A DNA stretch of 9,330 nt from Bacillota bacterium (GTDB lineage: Bacteria; Bacillota; Clostridia; Oscillospirales; Ruminococcaceae), in contig JAEWYJ010000006.1 of assembly GCA_023395695.1 (NCBI GenBank), forward strand, positions 1-9,330, given 5' to 3'. The notes below the pieces were generated by a model. It did no database searches, had not been told where the DNA came from, and worked only from the letters and a program-made list of their open reading frames with translations. The position numbers and the translations under genes were made by a program. This document shows, in pieces, positions 1-5,240 of this stretch; position 1 is the first letter of the stretch, and every line of letters begins with the position of its first letter.

Positions 1-382
1 CATGCTGAAAGTCAGTAAATCTGGTTCCATTTGCGTGCTTAATCAGTAAGAGGAATCCCTCGCTCCTCTCAAAAAGGAACCGGAACCACCACAGCATAGA
101 CGCCTGTAAATCCCATGCCTTTATCAATTCATCGTCCGTAAGGTTTTCGACCGAAATGGCAGATTTTTGTGTTACCACATGATTCATATCGGCAACCGTC
201 TCTGCCACAACAGCACAAAACAGCGCCTCTTTTCCCTTATAGCGCTTATATAAAGCCCCGGTAGTGATCTGCGCATTTTCGCAGATTGCTTTTAGAGATG
301 CCTTTTCATATCCGCACATTAAAAATTCTTTTTTGGCGCTATCCAAGATACGCGGATCAATAGAAATATCGGGCTTTGCCAA
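1..382 (-). CDS. TetR/AcrR-family transcriptional regulator (N-terminal part, cut by window edge)
   Basis: The minus strand encodes 127 codons beginning AKPDISIDPRILDSAKKEF after a TTG start at 380-382. The start is chosen because GGAGG (391-395) lies 8 nt upstream and no ATG occurs near the beginning of this frame. Residues about 10-57 form a typical TetR DNA-binding domain: a first helix (ILDSAKKEFLMCGYEKASL), then the helix-turn-helix AICENAQITTGALYKRYKGKEALF with the characteristic TGALYKRYKGKEAL segment. The remainder, starting near AETVADMNHV, is the beginning of the variable ligand-binding domain and contains an aromatic patch (MLWWFRFLF). The C-terminus lies beyond position 1. Such proteins are usually dimeric repressors that release DNA on binding a small ligand; the ligand cannot be predicted here. 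Its promoter is followed by two palindromes, suggesting autoregulation. Family assignment is firm; the target genes are unknown. Confidence 0.93.
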   Translation of the reverse strand, partial: MAKPDISIDPRILDSAKKEFLMCGYEKASLKAICENAQITTGALYKRYKGKEALFCAVVAETVADMNHVVTQKSAISVENLTDDELIKAWDLQASMLWWFRFLFERSEGFLLLIKHANGTRFTDFQH

Positions 383-408
383 TTACTGCACCTCCAATCG
401 CTAAAATT

Positions 409-438
409 GATAATTTAATTATCGATAATCGCATTATC
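409..438. promoter_or_regulatory. Tandem palindromic operator, probably for the TetR-type repressor
   Basis: Two 15-bp palindromes of the same design abut without a gap: GATAATTTAATTATC (409-423) and GATAATCGCATTATC (424-438). Both have the form GATAAT-N3-ATTATC, and the junction itself reads ATTATCGATAAT, a perfect 12-bp palindrome. They start right next to the -10 box of the minus-strand promoter and cover the expected transcription start, an ideal place for a repressor. The half-sites resemble a Fur box (GATAAT/ATTATC), but the 3-bp spacing differs from the 7-1-7 Fur arrangement. TetR autoregulation is therefore the more likely reading. The identity of the binding protein is inferred from position only. 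Confidence 0.75.
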
Positions 439-467
439 ATTTTAGCAAGCTGCAAAGTTGTTGTCAA
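439..467 (-). promoter_or_regulatory. Promoter of the TetR-type gene
   Basis: On the minus strand, TTGACA (462-467) and TAAAAT (439-444) are separated by exactly 17 bp. This is a perfect -35 and a one-mismatch -10 for the housekeeping sigma factor. Transcription should begin near position 432, about 50 nt before the TTG start of the regulator. Confidence 0.85.
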
Positions 468-855
468 GATTGATCGTAAATATATTTTAACAGAAGCGTA
501 CCTTTCAAGCAGAAAAGAATACAGGCCTTTAAAAAATATTCGTTGCCGCCCGCATTCAGGCCCGCAGACATGGACCGTGCATCGGCGCTTCACACACCTT
601 TTACACGTTCTATGGCGAGCAAATTCAGAGCAGCCTTGTAAAAAACAGAGTCCGTAACCGCTGTCACAATTGCCCCATTGGGACAGCCTCAATAGCTTCC
701 ATCTAAACCTAATCATCAGTACCAGAAGTGTGAAAACAGGTGGGAATACCTGCCCTAACAGGAACCCCACCCTGTTGATTCAAATTTCAGCATTCACTTT
801 TTATTTTATATATTGAAGCAATATTTGTCGAAATTTTAGTTCAAAAAGGTTTTGC
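445..855. other. Intergenic stretch without a confirmed gene
   Basis: About 410 bases separate the divergent tetR-type gene and the glpP-type promoter. No open frame here has both a family signature and a ribosome binding site. The stretch holds two adjacent small hairpins: CAGGT (737-741) with ACCTG (748-752), and AACAGG (757-762) with CCTGTT (771-776). An alternative pairing of ACAGGTGGG (736-744) with CCCACCCTGT (766-775) would need one bulge. Another small hairpin is ATATTG (810-815) with CAATAT (819-824). A short minus-strand frame (590-688) looks faintly protein-like and may be a gene remnant. None of the hairpins is followed by a T-run. Confidence 0.5.
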
Positions 856-884
856 TTGTTGATGTTGGAATATTATAGTATAAT
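856..884 (+). promoter_or_regulatory. Promoter of the glpP-type gene
   Basis: TATAAT (879-884) is a perfect -10 box. The best -35 at 17-bp spacing is TTGTTG (856-861), a weak match. Transcription would start near 891, giving a leader of about 100 nt before the GTG start at 992. Confidence 0.65.
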
Positions 885-890
885 ACATAA

Positions 891-991
891 AAACACACGG
901 TGTTTACCTCGTGATAATTCCCTAAGAAATGAAAATAAAGCGCAAGACGCCGGTGTTAGCAAAATGTCCCGGCGGGTTGGGAGAGATCAGT
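891..991 (+). promoter_or_regulatory. Structured 5' leader of the glpP-type gene
   Basis: The leader contains a hairpin at its very start, AAACAC (891-896) with GTGTTT (900-905). A GC-rich stem follows, CGCCGG (948-953) with CCGGCG (969-974) around a 15-nt loop. The second stem ends just upstream of the ribosome binding site GGGAGAG (979-985). I cannot match the leader to a known riboswitch class. It may affect translation of the gene or be a place where the encoded RNA-binding protein acts on its own message; that is speculation from position. Confidence 0.4.
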
Positions 992-1558
992 GTGAAAGCC
1001 GAATTGGAAATTTTCGAGCAAAATCCGATCATTATGGCGGTAAAGGACGAAAATCAACTAGAGCATGCCCTTGCATCCGAATGCGATATTCTGTTTTTTT
1101 TGTTCGGGAACATTTGTAATATTCGTAATTTGGTCGAGCGCGCCAAGATGGCCGGAAAACTGACATTTGTACATTTAGATCTGACACAGGGCCTCTCTAA
1201 CAAAGAGGTAGCCGCCGACTTTACAAAGGAGTTTATTGGGGCTGACGGTGTGATTAGCACGCGGCCGGCCCATCTTCGCCGCGCAAACGCCATCGGCCTG
1301 CTGACGGTACTTCGTATCTTTTTAGTGGACTCTCTTTCTCTGACTAATTTGAAAAACCAAATTGATTCCTGTGATCCGGATCTGATTGAAATTCTGCCCG
1401 GTATTATGCCGAAAGCCATCCGCCGGGTTAGCGAAATAACCCCAGTTCCGATAATTACCGGGGGCTTAATTTTTGATAAGGAAGACGTGTTCAATGCGCT
1501 TTCGGCAGGTGCGCAATGCATCTCAACAACCTGCGAAAAACTATGGTATGATATATAA
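992..1558 (+). CDS. glpP: GlpP-family (glycerol-3-phosphate responsive) antiterminator
   Basis: The 188-residue product matches the GlpP family (PF04309) over its whole length; Bacillus GlpP is about 190 residues. Conserved segments are NPIIMAVKDE (11-20), FLFGNICNI, FVHLDL (59-64), GLSNKEVAADF, ADGVISTRP (84-92), the D.IE-LPGIMPK block (130-141), PIITGGLI (153-160) and ALSAGAQCISTT (169-180). These belong to a small beta/alpha-barrel-like fold in which known members bind glycerol 3-phosphate and then an mRNA leader, preventing termination. I chose GTG at 992 because GGGAGAG sits 6 nt upstream and the protein then begins where family members do. An in-frame ATG at 929 would add 21 uncharacteristic residues and has no ribosome binding site. 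Unusually, no glycerol gene is next to it. The following operon encodes a hydroxy-acid dehydrogenase and malic enzyme, so its ligand and RNA target may differ from textbook GlpP. Confidence 0.92.
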   Translation: MKAELEIFEQNPIIMAVKDENQLEHALASECDILFFLFGNICNIRNLVERAKMAGKLTFVHLDLTQGLSNKEVAADFTKEFIGADGVISTRPAHLRRANAIGLLTVLRIFLVDSLSLTNLKNQIDSCDPDLIEILPGIMPKAIRRVSEITPVPIITGGLIFDKEDVFNALSAGAQCISTTCEKLWYDI

Positions 1559-1614
1559 GGCCGTGGAATGTCGTCATATATAATAAAACATAATTTAAAA
1601 ATTTAAAAAAACTA

Positions 1615-1643
1615 TTGCATATCATACAATCCTTTGTTACAAT
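1615..1643 (+). promoter_or_regulatory. Promoter of the dehydrogenase / malic enzyme operon
   Basis: TTGCAT (1615-1620) and TACAAT (1638-1643) are separated by 17 bp. The region upstream is very A/T-rich (1577-1611), which could act as an UP element. Transcription would begin near 1650, leaving a leader of roughly 108 nt. Confidence 0.75.
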
Positions 1644-1656
1644 AAGCAAGCGAAGA

Positions 1657-1726
1657 TAGTTGTGTGAGTAGAGCGTAACGACTACAGTGTGGGCTGTGTT
1701 GTTGCGCCCTTTTTGCATGCGCGCAA
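1657..1726 (+). promoter_or_regulatory. Candidate terminator/antiterminator leader, possible GlpP-type target
   Basis: Just after the predicted transcription start, TAGTTG (1657-1662) can pair with CGACTA (1679-1684, one G-U pair). Next, GGGC (1691-1694) pairs with GCCC (1706-1709) and is followed at once by TTTTT (1710-1714), the form of a weak intrinsic terminator. A competing stem TTGCGC (1702-1707) with GCGCAA (1721-1726) uses some of the same bases and would abolish the terminator. An antiterminator gene lies directly upstream, so conditional termination is plausible. The terminator stem is only 4 bp, so the call is tentative. Confidence 0.4.
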
Positions 1727-1757
1727 AACTTGAAAAATCAAAAAGGAGCGTTTATTA

Positions 1758-2867
1758 ATGGAAACAAGACCTTATGTGCCATGGAAACTGATGAATGATT
1801 TTTTGGTTGATACATTCAAGGGATATGGTGTTCCGGACGAAGACGCCAAAATCTGTGCGGATGTCCTTCTGGAATCTGACCGCCGCGGAATTGAAAGCCA
1901 CGGATGTAATCGATTTAAACCAATTTATATTGACCGCATCATCAACGGAACGCTGAAAGCGGTTACCGAGATTGAAATATTAAAAGATACGCCAACGACG
2001 GTCGTCATGGATGCCCACGATGGCATGGGCATGGTAGCCAGCCATAAAATGATGGAACTGCTGATTGAAAAAGCCAGGAAATACGGCATGGCCGGCGGTG
2101 CTATTTGCAACTCCACCCATTATGGCATAGCCGGATATTGGAGTACGATGGCCAGCAAGGCTGGGATGATCGGCATCACCGGCACCAATGCCCGGCCTTC
2201 GATCGCTCCGACGTTCGGCGTTGAGAATATGATGGGTACAAATCCGCTGACCTTCGCTTTCCCCACGGACGAAGAGTTCCCCTTCAGTCTGGACTGCGCC
2301 ACCTCCATTGCCCAGCGCGGCAAAATCGAGTATTATGCCCGCACCGGAAAAGATACCCCGGCCGGGATGGTTGTTGCTGAGGACGGCACGGCCATGACGG
2401 ACTCCGCCGAGATTTTGAAAGCGTTGGTCGCCGGAACCGCCGCGCTGGCGCCTCTGGGTGGCATCGGGGATGCCATGGGCGGATACAAAGGCTACGGTTA
2501 TGCGGCTGTGGTCGAAATTCTTTCTTCGGCTTTGTGCGGCGGCCCCTTCATGAAGGCGCTGACCGGTGTGGATGAAAACGGCGCCCAACAAATGTATCAT
2601 CTGGGCCATTTCTTCTTTGTGATTAACCCCGAATTTTTCATGGGACTGGATGTATTTAAAAAAACAGCCGGAGATATCTGCCGCGCTCTGCGCGCATCTA
2701 AAAAGGCGCCCGGCGAATCGCGCATCTATACCGCCGGGGAGAAGGAGTGGCTGGTCTGGTGCGAAAGAAAGGACAACGGCGTACCGGTCGGCGAATCCGT
2801 GCAGAGAGAAATCGTAAAGATTCGTGATACATTGAAGCTTACATATCGCTTCCCGTTTGAACAATAA
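1758..2867 (+). CDS. Ldh_2 / malate-L-lactate dehydrogenase family oxidoreductase
   Basis: The 369-residue protein is a full-length member of the Ldh_2 family (PF02615; about 330-370 residues). This NAD(P)-dependent 2-hydroxyacid dehydrogenase group includes archaeal-type malate and sulfolactate dehydrogenases, ureidoglycolate dehydrogenase and YiaK. It has its own fold, unrelated to classical lactate/malate dehydrogenases. Landmarks are SHG at 47-49 with R52, NSTHYGIAGYW (118-128, conserved His121), GTNPLTFAFPT (160-170), the D179-ATS-RGKIE block, ARTGK (194-198) and GGYKGYG (241-247). AAGGAG (1743-1748) precedes the ATG by 9 nt. It is the first gene of an operon with malic enzyme, 21 bp downstream. 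The substrate cannot be read from sequence; malate, lactate or another 2-hydroxy acid fits the neighbourhood. A Ldh_2 member next to TRAP transporter genes has precedent in the E. coli yiaK-yiaMNO cluster. Confidence 0.94.
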   Translation: METRPYVPWKLMNDFLVDTFKGYGVPDEDAKICADVLLESDRRGIESHGCNRFKPIYIDRIINGTLKAVTEIEILKDTPTTVVMDAHDGMGMVASHKMMELLIEKARKYGMAGGAICNSTHYGIAGYWSTMASKAGMIGITGTNARPSIAPTFGVENMMGTNPLTFAFPTDEEFPFSLDCATSIAQRGKIEYYARTGKDTPAGMVVAEDGTAMTDSAEILKALVAGTAALAPLGGIGDAMGGYKGYGYAAVVEILSSALCGGPFMKALTGVDENGAQQMYHLGHFFFVINPEFFMGLDVFKKTAGDICRALRASKKAPGESRIYTAGEKEWLVWCERKDNGVPVGESVQREIVKIRDTLKLTYRFPFEQ

Positions 2868-2888
2868 TCGGAACTGGAGGATACTGCT

Positions 2889-4061
2889 ATGGATTATGCG
2901 AAGGAATCGCTGCGCCTGCACGGAGAATGGAAGGGAAAAATTGAGGTGGTGGCCACAGTGCCCACCGACAGCAAAGACGCCCTTTCACTGGCTTATACCC
3001 CGGGCGTGGCCCAACCCTGCCTGGAAATTCAAAAGGACATAGAAAAAAGCTACGAGCTGACCCGGCGGCACAACCTGTGCGCAGTCATCACCGACGGTTC
3101 TGCCGTTCTGGGGCTCGGCGACATCGGCCCCGAGGCGGGCATGCCGGTCATGGAAGGCAAGTGCGTACTGTTTAAGGCGTTCGGCGGGGTAGATGCCTTT
3201 CCCCTATGTGTGAAAACCAAGGATGTCGATGCTTTTGTCGAGACGGTTTACAACATTTCCGGTTCTTTTGGCGGAATTAATCTCGAGGACATCGCCGCGC
3301 CCCGATGCTTTGAAATTGAACGCAAGCTTAAAGAGAAGTGCGATATTCCCATTTTTCACGATGACCAGCATGGTACCGCCATCATCACATTGGCTGGTCT
3401 GACCAATGCGCTGAAGATCGTGGGTAAGAAAAAAGAAGAGGTCAAAGTGGTTACTTCTGGCGCGGGCGCCGCCGCTATCTCCATTGTCAAGCTTCTGTTA
3501 TCGGCGGGATACAAGAATATCACCATGTGTGACCGCAAGGGCGCTATTTACGCCGGACGTGAAGAACTCAACTGGATTAAGGCGGAGATGGCCCAGGTGA
3601 CCAACCTGCAAAAACAGGCGGGCACACTGGCCGATGCGCTTGCGGAGGCCGACGTGTTCATCGGCGTATCCGCCCCCGGCACCGTCACCACCGATATGGT
3701 AAAGGCTATGGCCAGAGACGCCATCGTCTTTGCTTGCGCTAACCCCACGCCGGAAATCTTCCCCGACGAGGCCAAGGCGGGTGGCGCACGTGTAATCTCC
3801 ACAGGCCGGAGCGACTTCCCCAATCAGATCAACAACGTATTGGCTTTCCCCGGTGTGTTCCGGGGTACCTTCGACGTACGGGCCAGCGACATCAACGAGG
3901 AAATGAAGATGGCAGCGGCTCAGGCGTTGGCTGGCTTAGTCTCGGAGGAAGAGCTCTCCGAGGAGTACATTATTCCGCAGGCCTTCGATAAGCGGGTGGG
4001 CCTCGCCGTGGCTCAGGCTGTGGCCGATGCAGCCAGAAAATCCGGTGTGGCGCGGATTTAA
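2889..4061 (+). CDS. Malic enzyme, NAD(P)-dependent oxaloacetate-decarboxylating malate dehydrogenase
   Basis: The 390-residue cytoplasmic enzyme converts malate and NAD(P)+ to pyruvate, CO2 and NAD(P)H. It is the short bacterial form without the phosphotransacetylase-like extension of MaeB. The N-terminal domain shows SLAYTPGVAQPCLEI with the probable general-acid Tyr36, TDGSAVLGLGDIG (68-80) and EGKCVLFKAFGG with the probable catalytic Lys91. Metal ligands are expected at E133, D134 (NLEDIAAPRCFEIE) and D158/D159 (FHDDQHGTA). The nucleotide-binding domain begins with VVTSGAGAAAISIVKLL (187-203); the third glycine of the usual GAGAAG pattern is alanine. NPTPEIFPDEA (285-295) and RSDFPNQINNVLAFPG (307-322) are also typical. 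GGAGG (2876-2880) lies 8 nt before the ATG. Cofactor preference is not certain. The gene follows the Ldh_2 gene closely and is surely co-transcribed with it. Confidence 0.96.
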   Translation: MDYAKESLRLHGEWKGKIEVVATVPTDSKDALSLAYTPGVAQPCLEIQKDIEKSYELTRRHNLCAVITDGSAVLGLGDIGPEAGMPVMEGKCVLFKAFGGVDAFPLCVKTKDVDAFVETVYNISGSFGGINLEDIAAPRCFEIERKLKEKCDIPIFHDDQHGTAIITLAGLTNALKIVGKKKEEVKVVTSGAGAAAISIVKLLLSAGYKNITMCDRKGAIYAGREELNWIKAEMAQVTNLQKQAGTLADALAEADVFIGVSAPGTVTTDMVKAMARDAIVFACANPTPEIFPDEAKAGGARVISTGRSDFPNQINNVLAFPGVFRGTFDVRASDINEEMKMAAAQALAGLVSEEELSEEYIIPQAFDKRVGLAVAQAVADAARKSGVARI

Positions 4062-4066
4062 AACAG

Positions 4067-4125
4067 TGACCGAAGAATGGCCCGGTTGGGGCAACCAGTG
4101 CCCTGCCGTGCCATGTTTCGGGTCA
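4067..4125 (+). other. Structured spacer between malic enzyme and phosphatase genes
   Basis: The spacer RNA can fold into a long imperfect stem. TGACC (4067-4071) pairs with GGTCA (4121-4125), GAAG (4072-4075) pairs with TTTC (4116-4119) beyond a bulged G, and ATGG (4077-4080) pairs with CCAT (4111-4114). Inside it sits a perfect small hairpin, GGTTG (4084-4088) with CAACC (4092-4096), or alternatively GGGCA (4089-4093) with TGCCC (4099-4103). No T-run follows, so it is not an ordinary terminator. It may set message stability between the two cistrons. No known RNA family is recognised. Confidence 0.45.
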
Positions 4126-4173
4126 GGAAAACTTCAATCAGCCGGGTGCGGCGCATACTACGGGGGTAAACCA

Positions 4174-4977
4174 ATGATCGACTTTAATCTCAAAAAGCTG
4201 TTTTTACTGGACATGGACGGTACTATTTATCTTGGGGATACCCTCTTTGACGGCACCCTTCCCTTTTTAAACCGCGTCAGGGCGTGTGGAGGAACTTATT
4301 TATTTATCACCAACAACTCCTCGCGCAGTGTTTGCGCCTATGTTGACCGATTGATCGGCATGGGCATTCCCGCCGTGGAAAACGATTTTCTAACGTCGGT
4401 GGATGCTTTGATCTGGCATCTGCGCGGCAAGTATGACGATGCACTGATCTATGCCTTCGGGACAAAGACCTTTCGCGAGCAGCTCTCTCAGGCCGGTTTC
4501 CATATCACAGATCGGCTGGAGGAAGGCGTGACACTCTTAGTCTGCGGTTTTGACACCGAGCTTACCTTCCAAAAACTAGAGGATGCCTGCATCCTGTTGG
4601 GGCGTGGAGTAGATTTTATTGCAACCAACCCCGATTGGGTCTGCCCCACTTCTTACGGTTCGGTGCCGGACTGCGGCTCGGTGTGTGAAATGCTATTCCG
4701 CGCAACCGGTCGACGGCCCAAGTTTATCGGCAAACCGGAGCCGGAAATGGCGCTGCTCTCTATGGACCGTTATGGGTATTCCAGAGATGAAACGGTTCTC
4801 ATCGGCGACCGGATTTACACAGACATCGCCTGCGGGGTGAATGCGGGAATCGACACGGCTTTCGTCCTCTCCGGAGAAGGGGTGCCGGAGGACATTGAGC
4901 GGTTTAACATTCAGCCGACAGGAATGTATCAGAATATCTGTGATATTTTGAATCACATGGATAACTCGACCGAATAA
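4174..4977 (+). CDS. HAD-IIA family phosphatase (NagD/AraL/phosphoglycolate phosphatase-like)
   Basis: The 267-residue protein carries all haloacid dehalogenase motifs. Motif I is LLDMDGTIYLGD with nucleophile Asp13 and acid/base Asp15. Motif II is FITNNSS (Thr46). Motif III is GKPEP (Lys187). Motif IV is LIGDRIYTDI with metal-binding Asp212 and Asp217. The cap between motifs II and III, including ATNPDWVCPTSYGSVPDCGSV, is the type of subfamily IIA, whose members hydrolyse small phosphates such as glycerol 3-phosphate, phosphoglycolate, sugar phosphates or p-nitrophenyl phosphate. ATG 4174 is chosen because GGGGG (4162-4166) precedes it and motif I then lies near the N-terminus as usual. A longer in-frame start at 4027 would overlap malic enzyme and translate the structured spacer. 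Its placement suggests co-transcription with the two dehydrogenases. Its substrate is unknown; a phosphate ester sensed by the GlpP-like regulator is one possibility. Confidence 0.92.
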   Translation: MIDFNLKKLFLLDMDGTIYLGDTLFDGTLPFLNRVRACGGTYLFITNNSSRSVCAYVDRLIGMGIPAVENDFLTSVDALIWHLRGKYDDALIYAFGTKTFREQLSQAGFHITDRLEEGVTLLVCGFDTELTFQKLEDACILLGRGVDFIATNPDWVCPTSYGSVPDCGSVCEMLFRATGRRPKFIGKPEPEMALLSMDRYGYSRDETVLIGDRIYTDIACGVNAGIDTAFVLSGEGVPEDIERFNIQPTGMYQNICDILNHMDNSTE

Positions 4978-5061
4978 AAGACCCTGTCAGGAGAATTCCT
5001 CGCTTTGTTTTTGTACATTATCTATAAAAAAATTATATTATTAGAAAATTAATGGTTTTAA
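4978..5061 (+). other. AT-rich spacer after the phosphatase gene, weak terminator candidate
   Basis: A small stem, AGGA (4989-4992) with TCCT (4997-5000), is followed by a T-rich run (CTTTGTTTTT, 5003-5012). This may end the dehydrogenase operon, but the 4-bp stem is weak and read-through into the transporter genes is possible. The rest, about 5012-5060, is very A/T-rich and directly precedes the next promoter. Confidence 0.3.
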
Positions 5062-5090
5062 TTGACAACGGTTGGGATCACTTGTAAAAT
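5062..5090 (+). promoter_or_regulatory. Promoter of the TRAP transporter operon
   Basis: A perfect -35 TTGACA (5062-5067) and the -10 TAAAAT (5085-5090) are separated by 17 bp. The A/T-rich run upstream (5023-5060) could serve as an UP element. Transcription would begin near 5097, giving a long leader of about 144 nt before dctP. Confidence 0.85.
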
Positions 5091-5113
5091 CAGTATAGTA
5101 AAGTTGATGCTGG

Positions 5114-5208
5114 GTCTCCGCTGCATATATGCAAATTTGTGTAAGCAGAATGTAAAATCTACATAAAATTTGAGTAAAGTACATGTAAAGTCATATGGCA
5201 ATGGAGAC
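5114..5208 (+). promoter_or_regulatory. Possible long-range stem and palindrome in the dctP leader
   Basis: GTCTCC (5114-5119) is complementary to GGAGAC (5203-5208), so the leader RNA could be closed into a domain that encloses the phased repeats. A perfect 12-bp palindrome TGCATATATGCA (5122-5133) lies just inside the left arm. The left arm can also pair with the start of the dctP ribosome binding site through a G-U pair. Whether any of this forms is not known. Confidence 0.3.
5141..5195 (+). repeat. Five helically phased 11-bp direct repeats in the dctP leader
   Basis: Five imperfect 11-bp units follow each other exactly: GTAAGCAGAAT (5141), GTAAAATCTAC (5152), ATAAAATTTGA (5163), GTAAAGTACAT (5174) and GTAAAGTCATA (5185). 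The conserved part is RTAARNN, with GTAAAGT identical in the last two units and found again at 5098-5104. An 11-bp period places each copy on the same face of the DNA helix. This suggests either a cooperative regulator binding site or phased A-tracts that bend the DNA. The array lies downstream of the predicted transcription start. The regulator is not identified. Confidence 0.6.
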
Positions 5209-5240
5209 TACAACAGGCTAATGAAAAAGGAGATGTCAAG

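Noticed and set aside
409..438. Fur box
   Set aside because: The half-sites match Fur but the 3-bp gap does not fit the 7-1-7 arrangement, and neither adjacent gene suggests iron control.
536..566. Direct repeat of GCCCGC in a GC-rich patch (GCCCGC, six bases, GCCCGC)
   Set aside because: Two six-base copies in a GC-rich patch are not enough to support a repeat element.
357..770. Minus-strand open frame of 137 codons overlapping the tetR-type start and promoter
   Set aside because: It runs through the promoter and tandem operator and out of frame into the start of the regulator; no ribosome binding site or domain is visible.
929..991. Upstream ATG extension of the glpP-type gene
   Set aside because: No ribosome binding site precedes ATG 929 and the 21 extra residues do not resemble the family; GTG 992 has GGGAGAG at good spacing and gives the usual N-terminus.
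1954..1967. Catabolite-responsive element-like sequence TGAAAGCGGTTACC inside the Ldh_2 gene
   Set aside because: The left half fits a cre site but the right half is a poor palindromic match, and it lies about 300 bp downstream of the predicted start site; chance is more likely.
1980..2921. Long minus-strand open frame (313 codons) opposite the Ldh_2 gene
   Set aside because: It lies on the opposite strand of a clearly recognised gene, shows no family features and is rich in unusual residues such as His, Arg and Gly; it is a shadow of GC-biased codons.
4027..4173. 49-residue N-terminal extension of the HAD phosphatase
   Set aside because: It would overlap the end of malic enzyme, lacks a ribosome binding site, translates the structured spacer and moves motif I away from the N-terminus.
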